Shown one piece after another: positions 32,477-39,289 of a stretch of DNA of 39,717 bases. The DNA is from Corynebacterium striatum ATCC 6940 (lineage in GTDB: Bacteria > Actinomycetota > Actinomycetes > Mycobacteriales > Mycobacteriaceae), in NCBI RefSeq assembly GCF_000159135.1, contig NZ_GG667520.1:437015-476731 (forward strand). The letters are read 5' to 3'. Both the position numbers and the translations under genes were made by a program. Every line of letters begins with the position of its first letter. Within the stretch, counting starts at the first letter, position 1. A model generated the notes under the pieces. It saw only the letters and a list, made by a program, of their open reading frames with translations, did not search any database and was not told the DNA's origin.

Positions 32477-33802
32477 TTAGTTCTTACGGATTTCTGCGGC
32501 GAGGACCTCGAGGCCGTCACGCAGGGTGGACTCGTTGATGACCAGCGGCGGCAGGAGGCGGATGACGTTGCCGTCCAGACCACAGGTGAGGATGAGAACG
32601 CCCTGCTCCTTGCAGGCGCTGGCGACGGTGGAGGTGAGCGCCGGGTTCGGGCGACCGTTCTCGTCGACGAACTCGAGGGCAATCATCGCGCCGCGGCCGC
32701 GGACCTCGGCGACGGTGGGCAGCTCGGTGAGTGGCTCGAGGATCTCGCGGGCAATCGCTTCGATCTCACGGGCACGTGCCGCGAGGTCGTGCTCCTCCAT
32801 CTCTGCGATGGCCGCGAGCGAGGCCGCGCACGCCACCGGGTTGCCGGCGTACGTGCCGCCCAGGGAGCCCGGTCCCGGTGCGTCCATGATTTCGGCACGG
32901 CCGGTGACGGCTGACAGCGGCATACCGCCGCCCACGCCCTTTGCCGTGGTGATGAGGTCCGGGACTAGGCCCTCGTGATTGCTCGCGAACCAGTCGCCCG
33001 TGCGGCACATGCCGGCCTGAATCTCGTCTGCGACGAAGACGACGTCGTTCGCGCGGCACCACTCCAGCAGCGCCGGAAGGAAGCCCTCGGCTGGCTCGAT
33101 GAAGCCGCCCTCGCCCTGCAGCGGCTCGATGACGAGCGCTGCGATGTCCTCCGCGCCGATGACCTGCTCGATGGAGCGGATGGTGCGCTCCGCCGCGTCT
33201 GCGCCGCTCAGGCCGTCGCGCAGCGGGTAGGACCCCTGCACGCGGTAGATATCAGAGGCTAGGGTGCCAAAGCCAGACTTGTACGGCTTGTTCTTCGCCG
33301 TCATCGTCATGGTGAGGTTCGTGCGGCCGTGGAACGCGCCGTCGAAGACGACGATGCGGTTCTTGCCCGTGTAGTTACGTGCAATCTTCACGGCGTTCTC
33401 AATGGCCTCCGCGCCGGTCGAAAACAGTGCGGTCTTCTTCTCGTGGTCGCCTGGGGTTAGTTCGTTGAGCTTCTTCGAGACCTGGAGGAATCCCTCGTAG
33501 GGTGCATTGAGAAAGCAGGTGTGGGTGAGGTGCGACGCCGCCTCAGCGATTGCCGCGGTCACGCGCGGGTTGGACGCGCCGACGGTGGTCACCGCGATGC
33601 CCGAGGCGAAGTCGATGAAGGAGTTGCCATCGACGTCCACGAGGACGCCGCCGTCGCCGTCCACGATGTACGCGGGCAAGCCCGGCACGAGGCCACGGGC
33701 GAGCTCCTGCTCGCGCTGCTCCTCGAGTTCCTGGCTGCGCGGGCCAGGGATGGGGGTCACAACTTTCCGCTCTTGCGGAATGCGGTGATTGAAGTCCTGC
33801 AT
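32477..33802 (-). CDS. gabT: Class III aminotransferase, 4-aminobutyrate aminotransferase-like
   Basis: A 441-residue PLP enzyme that moves an omega-amino group, typically from 4-aminobutyrate, to 2-oxoglutarate. Visible motifs are FSTGAEAIENAVKIARNYTG, the pyridoxal-stacking FDGAFHGRTNLTM, FVADEIQAGMCRTG, and the Schiff-base lysine in TTAKGVGGGMPLSAV. The length and the N-terminus (RIPQERKVVTPIPGPRS) are like actinobacterial GabT. ATG 33802 lies 5 nt after GGAGGAG; the in-frame ATG six codons earlier has no such site. It is divergent from a PucR-type regulator, as gabT is from gabR in C. glutamicum, but no succinate-semialdehyde dehydrogenase gene follows here. The real substrate may therefore not be 4-aminobutyrate. 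Confidence 0.88.
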   Translation of the reverse strand: MQDFNHRIPQERKVVTPIPGPRSQELEEQREQELARGLVPGLPAYIVDGDGGVLVDVDGNSFIDFASGIAVTTVGASNPRVTAAIAEAASHLTHTCFLNAPYEGFLQVSKKLNELTPGDHEKKTALFSTGAEAIENAVKIARNYTGKNRIVVFDGAFHGRTNLTMTMTAKNKPYKSGFGTLASDIYRVQGSYPLRDGLSGADAAERTIRSIEQVIGAEDIAALVIEPLQGEGGFIEPAEGFLPALLEWCRANDVVFVADEIQAGMCRTGDWFASNHEGLVPDLITTAKGVGGGMPLSAVTGRAEIMDAPGPGSLGGTYAGNPVACAASLAAIAEMEEHDLAARAREIEAIAREILEPLTELPTVAEVRGRGAMIALEFVDENGRPNPALTSTVASACKEQGVLILTCGLDGNVIRLLPPLVINESTLRDGLEVLAAEIRKN

Positions 33803-33840
33803 GTCACTCCTCCGATTCAAATAAAAATGTGATGGGAGTC

Positions 33841-33910
33841 ATTGTGCCGACGGAGTGTAGCGTGGCATATAAACATTGTGTCGAAATGAAAACGCTAATT
33901 TGTACACAAT
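33841..33910. promoter_or_regulatory. Three ATTGTG-type sites between gabT-like operon and PucR regulator
   Basis: ATTGTGCCGA (33841-33850) and ATTGTGTCGA (33875-33884) are direct repeats with one mismatch, 34 bp apart, about three helical turns. A third copy, ATTGTGT, lies inverted at 33910-33904, so ACATTGTGT (33873-33881) and ACACAATGT (33904-33912) form a 9-bp inverted repeat. A -10-like TACACT for the minus-strand operon is at 33859-33854, between the first two sites. These are good candidates for binding sites of the adjacent PucR-type regulator. Confidence 0.5.
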
Positions 33911-33932
33911 GTATATAGGAAGGTGGGGTGTG

Positions 33933-35477
33933 ATGACTCGGTCATCAGCGCACGTGGATGCAGAAATGGGCGATACGCTTTCAATTTCGTGGCTTGCAAG
34001 CCGTCGAAATTTGGGCCTGCGCGTGGTCCATGATTCGGGCCGTTCTTTTGGCATGGTGCACCCGTGCGAGCTTGAAAATCCCGAAAAATATGTCGGTGAG
34101 GGCACCCTCGTTTTGCTCACCGGCATCGCTTTTCGCGATCATCCGGAGGCTTTCAGCGACTATGTCGCCCGCCTTTCTGCCGCCGGGGCCGCCGGCATTG
34201 GCTTCGGCGTGGGCGTCGTCTTCCCCGAGGTCCCGCACGAGCTTGCCGACGCCGCCCTCGCCCACGACGTCTCCCTTCTCGCCATCCCCCTTGACGTGCC
34301 GTTTATTTCGGTCTCCACGGCCGTGCACCGCGAGCTCGCGCAACGCCGTGAGCGCCGTCTCGAGGTTCTTCTTGAGCTCCAAGGCCGTCTCAACCTCGCG
34401 GCCGGCCAGGGCCTGAACGGGCTCGTCACCGGCACGGCGCAGGCCCTTGACGCGAGCGTTTGTCTTGTGGACTTGGACGGCCGTGTGTCTGCAGCGGCGG
34501 TCTTGCCCGGCTTTGAAAACATCGAGCTCAACCATGTCATCGATGACGCGCGCCATCGTGGTTTTGGAATCGCCGGCAAGGTGGGGGACGTCAATGTTCT
34601 GGCGCACCGTCTTTCTCCGAGCGGCAATCAAACGCATGGTCTCGTGGCCATGGCCGACCACTACTTCGACGCCAGTCAGCGCGCCTTGCTCAAACACGCA
34701 GCCGGCCTTGCCGAGCTCATCATTCGACGCCCACAGGAGCTGCGCCGCGCACAGCGCGAGCTCACCACGCTGGCCGTGTCTATGCAGCTTGGTCTCACAG
34801 GCCGCGACGAATCGATGCAACGCATCTTCCGCCAAGCCAGCGATACGGAAGGCAAAGTCCGTCCGGTCCTCGTCAAATCCGAGTCGGCACGAGCGCATGC
34901 GCGCTTCATTGAGGCGCTTGACCGCAATCTCGCGGAACAAGGCCGCCTGCTCTTCGCCGTGGAGGTCGATGACCTCACCTGGTTATTCCTGCTGCGCGGC
35001 AACCGTTCCATGCGCAATATTCAGGAACTCCTCCTCGACATCCGCGGCGGCAAACGCATTGTCGTTGGCTCACCCCTCGAGTGGTCGCGCCTGCGCGAAT
35101 CCACTGTCCGTGACTTGGAAAAAGTCGCCTTCGGCTTGCAACCTGGCGCGCTCGTGGGCCCCGAGTCGCGCACGCTCAATTGGCTAGGCGACGAAGGCGT
35201 TGGTGCCGCCGTCGCCCACCGCTTCGCTGAAACCTGGGGTAAGTTGCGCGAGTACGACGCGGCCCACGGCAGCGAGTATGAACAGACACTTCAGGCCTAT
35301 CTGCGCAACAGCGGGCACTATGTGCGCACCGCTGATGCGCTAAATACCCACCGACACACCGTGCGTAAGCGCATTGCCGACGCCGCCGAGATTCTCGAGA
35401 TTGACCTCGACGATCCCATCGCGGTCGCGGAGCTCGTGGTGCTCGGCGTCGCCGGCGCCGGTGCATCCTCGTTCTAG
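33933..35477 (+). CDS. PucR-family transcriptional regulator (GabR-like)
   Basis: A 514-residue regulator with the PucR layout. The N-terminal PucR sensing domain runs over about residues 1-130 (WLASRRNLGLRVVHDSGRS, then GEGTLVLLTGIAFRDHPEAF). A central domain follows, and a C-terminal helix-turn-helix contains YVRTADALNTHRHTVRKRIA near 465-484. ATG 33933 has GGAAGG nine nt upstream; the frame opens further 5' through the putative operator and is not used. In C. glutamicum a PucR-type protein next to gabT activates 4-aminobutyrate use, so this is the probable control protein of the divergent aminotransferase operon. Its 3' end overlaps the GIY-YIG gene by 4 bp in convergent orientation. Confidence 0.88.
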   Translation: MTRSSAHVDAEMGDTLSISWLASRRNLGLRVVHDSGRSFGMVHPCELENPEKYVGEGTLVLLTGIAFRDHPEAFSDYVARLSAAGAAGIGFGVGVVFPEVPHELADAALAHDVSLLAIPLDVPFISVSTAVHRELAQRRERRLEVLLELQGRLNLAAGQGLNGLVTGTAQALDASVCLVDLDGRVSAAAVLPGFENIELNHVIDDARHRGFGIAGKVGDVNVLAHRLSPSGNQTHGLVAMADHYFDASQRALLKHAAGLAELIIRRPQELRRAQRELTTLAVSMQLGLTGRDESMQRIFRQASDTEGKVRPVLVKSESARAHARFIEALDRNLAEQGRLLFAVEVDDLTWLFLLRGNRSMRNIQELLLDIRGGKRIVVGSPLEWSRLRESTVRDLEKVAFGLQPGALVGPESRTLNWLGDEGVGAAVAHRFAETWGKLREYDAAHGSEYEQTLQAYLRNSGHYVRTADALNTHRHTVRKRIADAAEILEIDLDDPIAVAELVVLGVAGAGASSF

Positions 35478-36502
35478 CCGCGCTTTGTCGTCTCTCCGAC
35501 ATCGATGAGATGCTGGTACACCGCGTCCGTGAGCGCGCGGCTATGGAAGCGTCGGAAGAGCCCACCGTTGCGATAGCGCATATTCTTCACGGCGAATTCG
35601 CGCGCCGCCTGCAGCAACTCGGGGCGCTCGTGCATAACGTCGCTGAGCTTGCCGAGGGGATAGAAGACGGGAACCGCTTCAATCGGCTTGTAACGAAGAA
35701 CCGAGAACTGGATGGGTATCTGACCGGGCTTCTTGGCTTTGCGCATGGCCGTGATGAAATCGTTGGTGTCCTCGTCACCGGGCGAGACGTTGAGGTAACC
35801 GGAAGGCCCCGGTAGATGGTCGACGCCGACCTCCAGGTAGAACTCGTCGTTGTGCAGGACGAGCATTTCCACCACGCCAGTATTGATAGCGGCGTACCGG
35901 CTGTTGCTATTCGTTGAAGGGAGATCGGTCAGCGTCCAGAACTCTTTCTCGGTATCCGGCGCGAGCGGAATGATATCGGACAGCGCGAAGGAGAGATCAG
36001 CCAGGATCTTGGCATACGTTGCTGCGTCGGTGGAACGTTGGACTTTAGGGCTCGGGAGCGGCCCGAGATTGGGAAACTCGCTAAAGTTATAGGCCTCGCG
36101 GCCCCAGGTTTGCTGAATCCAGTGCTGTTGCTCCTCGACGCTGATTGTGAAATCCAGCGGTCTGGGCTCGTTCGAGTCAAAGTTAAACGTGCGATTTCGA
36201 AGGCGTTGCCGCTCGTTTAGCTGCTCGGCAATCATGGTTTGCTCGAGCGGGCCGAGGGCCTCTTTCTGGGGAACACGGGCGAATCGGAGCGCAGAAATAT
36301 CCGTCCATGCGGGGTGATGCTTCGAACCATGCGCGTGGGTACGGAAACGTTGGACGATGTTTTCGGTAAGGCCGACGTAGCGTTCCCCGTTAGTGAACTC
36401 GAGAATATAAATTCCGCGCCGGATCCTCGTACCGACGAGAGGAGCGACAGGGGAGTTGGAGTCGATCTCCCAGCGCTTGAAATTGAGTGAGAATGCGGTC
36501 AT
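35474..36502 (-). CDS. GIY-YIG nuclease domain protein
   Basis: A 342-residue protein. An N-terminal GIY-YIG nuclease domain spans about residues 25-105: GIY at 30-32, YVG at 42-44, an Arg/His stretch QRFRTHAHGSKHH (51-63), the probable metal-binding Glu87 in GPLEQTMIAEQ, and Asn103. The remaining 235 residues are not recognised; they contain a beta-rich segment (EFYLEVGVDHLPGPSGYLNV) and may recognise a target. ATG 36502 has no good ribosome site, but GATAAAAT about 30 nt upstream is a fair -10. It follows the AAA+ ATPase gene on the same strand after about 190 bp. A role in defence or mobile-element biology is possible but not shown. Confidence 0.75.
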   Translation of the reverse strand: MTAFSLNFKRWEIDSNSPVAPLVGTRIRRGIYILEFTNGERYVGLTENIVQRFRTHAHGSKHHPAWTDISALRFARVPQKEALGPLEQTMIAEQLNERQRLRNRTFNFDSNEPRPLDFTISVEEQQHWIQQTWGREAYNFSEFPNLGPLPSPKVQRSTDAATYAKILADLSFALSDIIPLAPDTEKEFWTLTDLPSTNSNSRYAAINTGVVEMLVLHNDEFYLEVGVDHLPGPSGYLNVSPGDEDTNDFITAMRKAKKPGQIPIQFSVLRYKPIEAVPVFYPLGKLSDVMHERPELLQAAREFAVKNMRYRNGGLFRRFHSRALTDAVYQHLIDVGETTKRG

Positions 36503-36583
36503 GAGTGAGAGAAGGTAGACGTCATTTTATCTCATCATAGGCATAGTGCGCGGCGTGAAAAGAGCGTGTGTACGCTCGCACCC

Positions 36584-36700
36584 GTGGCCGCCTCTGCTGG
36601 GTCGCCGACCGAGGAGGCGCTTGTGCGGCTGGGGGAGCTGTAAGCAGAGCTTTCCGATGCCCCGAGTGATCTGCGGCGTAGGGCGCATCAGGAGTCTATT
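36584..36700 (+). pseudogene. Possible interrupted small gene
   Basis: From GTG 36584 the frame reads VAASAGSPTEEALVRLGEL, hits TAA at 36641-36643, and continues in the same frame as AELSDAPSDLRRRAHQES. The charge pattern on both sides of the stop looks like one helical protein with a nonsense change. TACGCT, seven nt before the GTG, could be a leaderless promoter. I do not recognise the family, and chance cannot be excluded. Confidence 0.25.
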
Positions 36701-37844
36701 TCCCTTGAATGCTTAGGAGATAGTCCTCGAGCCGTGGAAGTTGGAAGGTCATTTTCCGGTCTGCCGTTTCGATAACGAGGTCGAGGCTTAGGAGCTTTTG
36801 CCGGTAGTTGCTGATGTTTTGCGGCGAGGTCCCCATGATGCTGAGCACATCGATATTCCGAGCGGGGAGGTCGCACTGGGCAAGGGCGATGAGGAAATCC
36901 CGTTCACCAGGGGTGATGTCGGCGATGGCGGGTTCGTGGACGAGCTGATGGAGCTTATTTGTTGCGCGCTTTATGCCCACAGCGACGTCCTGGCCAGTGA
37001 TATTTGTGCGACCAGACTTTTGGGCCTCAAAAAAGGACCACAGCCCAATCAGCTGGAAATAAAAGGGGTAGCCGCCGCTTTCTTCAGTTGCGGTGCGCAG
37101 AGCTGACTCGTGCCAGCTGAAATTAGCAATTTTCGCAGTGTCAGTGAGAACGGAACTGACATCGGGATCTGGGATTGCTCCGAGATCGATGCGGTTAGCG
37201 CGGCGAAGGAAGGTGATGGGATTGGAACCGTCCGGACTAGAAAGCAAGGGCTTCACAGCCGAGGGGATACCCGCCATGATGACTGTGATTTCACGATTCT
37301 CCCGGAGGAGGTGTTGAATCGTTGTAGCGAATTCAATGATTTCGTCGCGATTTGTGTAATGGAGCTCGTCGAGGGTGATCAGTACGCCGCTGGGCGGTTG
37401 ACCGGTGATGGAATCGAGTTGTGCCTTGGCGTCGAGCAACGCGGTAAGGGCGGTACGCAGTGATGATTGTGTGGGGGAGATTGGATCAGTTTCCCAATTG
37501 ATGGAGCCAATACCGGCGATTGAAATGCCGGAGAGGCGACGTTTGTCCGCAGGGGAGAATTCCTGAAGATTGCGCTCGGCTGTATTGCGAATGCGCTCGA
37601 CGACGCCCTGTGTAGCTGTTTCGGAGATGATGGTCCAGCCAAGTTGGGAAGCACGGTCTTCGACAGCGTTGAGAAAGACCGTCTTGCCGCTGCCGCGAGC
37701 ACCACTGACGACGCTGACCCGTTCGTGGGCACCAGGACCGCCGAGCATTGCCATGGTGATGAGATCGAGCTCTTCCTCACGGCCGGCAAGAACTGCCGGA
37801 CTAACGCCGAGGGCGGCGGTGAATGGGTTACGGATTCGTTCCAT
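36696..37844 (-). CDS. AAA+ ATPase (AAA_16 / Orc1-Cdc6-like) with possible C-terminal winged helix
   Basis: A 382-residue P-loop ATPase. GREEELDLITMA near residue 22 is the lead-in of AAA_16 proteins, Walker A is GARGSGKT (48-55), and Walker B is VLITLDELH (about 157-165). A sensor-like segment reads ITVIMAGIPSAV, and arginines occur in FLRRANRIDLG. The last 80 residues (DVLSIMGTSPQNISNYRQKL, then VIETADRKMTFQLP) look like a winged helix. ATG 37844 is preferred, with GGAG six nt upstream; GTG 37856 is an alternative. Such stand-alone ATPases occur with plasmids, transposons and defence loci. A decanucleotide array lies just upstream, and a GIY-YIG gene follows. Confidence 0.75.
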   Translation of the reverse strand: MERIRNPFTAALGVSPAVLAGREEELDLITMAMLGGPGAHERVSVVSGARGSGKTVFLNAVEDRASQLGWTIISETATQGVVERIRNTAERNLQEFSPADKRRLSGISIAGIGSINWETDPISPTQSSLRTALTALLDAKAQLDSITGQPPSGVLITLDELHYTNRDEIIEFATTIQHLLRENREITVIMAGIPSAVKPLLSSPDGSNPITFLRRANRIDLGAIPDPDVSSVLTDTAKIANFSWHESALRTATEESGGYPFYFQLIGLWSFFEAQKSGRTNITGQDVAVGIKRATNKLHQLVHEPAIADITPGERDFLIALAQCDLPARNIDVLSIMGTSPQNISNYRQKLLSLDLVIETADRKMTFQLPRLEDYLLSIQGK

Positions 37845-37876
37845 GAGTTTCTCCACTGGTTCATGCCGAGGATTAA

Positions 37877-37976
37877 TGTACTTCGATGTAGTTCAGTGTA
37901 TTTCAGTGTACTTCACTGTACTTCGCTGTAATCCAATGTAATCCAGTGTACTTCTTTGCACTTCGCTGCGTCTGCC
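37877..37976. repeat. Array of nine to ten 10-bp tandem repeats upstream of the AAA+ ATPase
   Basis: In register from 37877 the units are TGTACTTCGA, TGTAGTTCAG, TGTATTTCAG, TGTACTTCAC, TGTACTTCGC, TGTAATCCAA, TGTAATCCAG, TGTACTTCTT, TGCACTTCGC and a degenerate tenth unit. The consensus is TGTACTTCAN, and the unit length is one helical turn. On the minus strand, the direction of the ATPase gene, most unit junctions read TACANT, a corynebacterial -10-like hexamer; the last one, TACATT, would put transcription start about 25 nt before the ATPase ATG. The array ends 32 bp before that start codon. It is not a CRISPR: units are 10 bp without spacers. Confidence 0.85.
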
Positions 37977-38010
37977 GTGATATGTGTTTCGGAGATTTGG
38001 CTGTGCCCGT

Positions 38011-38124
38011 GCGGGACAAAGATTCGGGTGTTGTGCCCAGTAGTGAGGCGACATTCTTCTTAGGAAAGGGGAGTTCTATCGCGAGAGCTTGCATGGCGAT
38101 CCCTGGGCGCGGTGATCCTTCTAA
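38011..38124 (-). pseudogene. Remnant of a Crp/Fnr-type regulator (C-terminal HTH)
   Basis: On the minus strand the frame reads AIELPFPKKNVASLLGTTPE followed by SLSR (core 38088-38011), the pattern of the Crp/Fnr recognition helix (LPxxkxxLAxLLGTTPETLSR). After SLSR the usual continuation is lost, and the frame then runs into the decanucleotide array. Upstream it stops resembling the family at the left end of the IS element (38125). No N-terminal sensor domain is present, so it is a fragment. Confidence 0.55.
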
Positions 38125-38610
38125 GTCGTGCCTCTTAATGAATGGAGGGTGAGTGTGAGAGTTTTTCGGTATGAGCAGACCCGAGAATTTCCGCGAGATT
38201 CCCGAGACTGCATGGAAAATCATCGCTCCACACCTTCCCTCTAGCGCCGGAAAAGTCGGCAGGCCGTTTTTCGATAATCGCACCATTATGGAAGCCATTG
38301 TCTACAGGTTGCGCGTCGGATGCCCATGGCGGGGTCTTCCAGAACGTTTCGGACCTTGGCAGAAGGTGCGGAAACGCCGCAATCTCTACTCGCACGGGAG
38401 TCTATGACGCCATTCACCAACACGTAATGGCGCTCTCCCAAGCTTGACGCGAATCGGTACAAAGATCGCAACGTCGTCGAGCGATTCTTCCCCCGTGCCA
38501 AGAAGTGTAGGGGCCTTGCTACCCGAATTGACAAGCACGCCATCAACTGTCGAGGGGCATGGTTCTATTTGCCGTGTTTGACTGGCTTAACCCCAATTAA
38601 GAGACACGAC
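38125..38610 (+). mobile_element. Decayed IS5-family insertion sequence with both ends
   Basis: Terminal inverted repeats GTCGTGCCTCTTAAT (38125-38139) and ATTAAGAGACACGAC (38596-38610) match at 14 of 15 positions. They enclose a shrunken transposase gene of the IS5 type. At 486 bp the element is about half the size of a normal one of this kind. No target-site duplication is visible (TAA before the left end, ATC after the right end), which may mean rearrangement after insertion. Confidence 0.8.
38171..38586 (+). pseudogene. IS5-family transposase, frameshifted and internally deleted
   Basis: The N-terminal part, MSRPENFREIPETAWKIIAP followed by VGRPFFDNRTIMEAIVYRLR and VGCPWRGLPERFGPW, is the DUF4096-type start of IS5 transposases. 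After KVRKRRNLYSH the frame breaks; the next piece, TGVYDAIHQHVMAL, continues in another frame. The catalytic middle is missing, and the end resumes as NRYKDRNVVERFFPRAK with GLATRIDKHAINCRG, which includes the last glutamate of the DDE triad. With at least one frameshift and a large central deletion it cannot make an active enzyme. Confidence 0.85.
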
Positions 38611-38611
38611 A

Positions 38612-38797
38612 TCACAGACACGACCTAACCCGGTGCTTATCGATCTGTTGGAGCGCCTCATGGTCCACATGGCACAGGTGCCTTCCACGACGTTGACTAG
38701 TCCCGGACGCCAAGATTCTGCACTGCAGGAACATCGCGCGATGGTGAAAGCCATCTCCAAGCGTTACGCCGTTACCGCGCGAGACATCACTCGATAA
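38612..38797 (+). pseudogene. Remnant of an FCD-domain GntR-type regulator
   Basis: Directly after the right end of the IS element an open frame reads NPVLIDLLERLMVHMAQVPS, then QDSALQEHRAMVKAISKRYA and VTARDITR, ending at TAA 38795-38797. This is the pattern of the last helices of FCD ligand-binding domains in GntR regulators (NpvL...lle, ...eHraiv.AI...d...A). The DNA-binding domain and most of the FCD domain are absent. The IS element or a related deletion probably removed the 5' part. Confidence 0.55.
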
Positions 38798-39158
38798 CGA
38801 GCACTTCTCCACCGTCCTCGTCGGTTTTGTTGTACGCATGCTTGCCTACGAGCCCCAGTACCTTACGGATGCGCTCGACGTCACCACCACCGAATTCGAG
38901 ATAGCACGTGCTCTCACTGGCGTCATTGAGGTCTTCGTAGAAGTCCTCGATTTGTACTTCGAACTCCTCGAGAATGTCCTCGAGCGGGTACTGGGAAATG
39001 TCCTGGGGCGAGTCGCCTTCGCCGAGCTCGGGTTCTTGCTCGAAGCTTAGCGAGGTGACGTACTCACGATCGGGTGCTTGCTGGTAGATGTTTTCTTCTA
39101 CCTTGATGTAATCGGGCGTTGAATACTTTTCGGGTGTATACACTCGGAAATTCTTCAT
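38787..39158 (-). CDS. Acidic hypothetical protein
   Basis: A 123-residue, strongly acidic protein. It starts MKNFRVYTPEKYSTPDYIKV and has the acidic middle PLEDILEEFEVQIEDFYEDL, then CYLEFGGGDVERIRKVLGLV, and ends DEDGGEVLVIE. I do not recognise the family. Small acidic proteins of this kind include immunity proteins and DNA-mimic inhibitors, but nothing here proves either. No ribosome site is seen before ATG 39158; TATCAT ends 6 nt upstream, so the gene is probably leaderless. Its 3' end overlaps the FCD remnant by 11 bp. The regular codon structure over 123 codons and the balanced composition support a real gene. Confidence 0.6.
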   Translation of the reverse strand: MKNFRVYTPEKYSTPDYIKVEENIYQQAPDREYVTSLSFEQEPELGEGDSPQDISQYPLEDILEEFEVQIEDFYEDLNDASESTCYLEFGGGDVERIRKVLGLVGKHAYNKTDEDGGEVLVIE

Positions 39159-39289
39159 GCTTGCATGATATGGAATTGTGAGTATGGCCGTAGGGGAGAC
39201 GATATCGTGACAAAGGGGACGGCAGGTCCGTTAAACGCCCGCGTACACTGGCGCGCCCGTCGACAACGAATCTCACAAGGAGATTCCCC

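Noticed and set aside
31419..32480. 353-codon plus-strand frame opposite the monooxygenase
   Set aside because: Shadow of the minus-strand gene, which has clear family motifs; the composition of the shadow is a Val/Glu/Leu/Ala-rich artefact.
37877..37976. CRISPR array
   Set aside because: Units are 10 bp, contiguous and without spacers, and no cas genes are present.
37946..38152. 68-codon plus-strand frame left of the IS element
   Set aside because: It crosses the left end of the IS element and has no family resemblance; the minus strand here carries the recognisable Crp-type helix.
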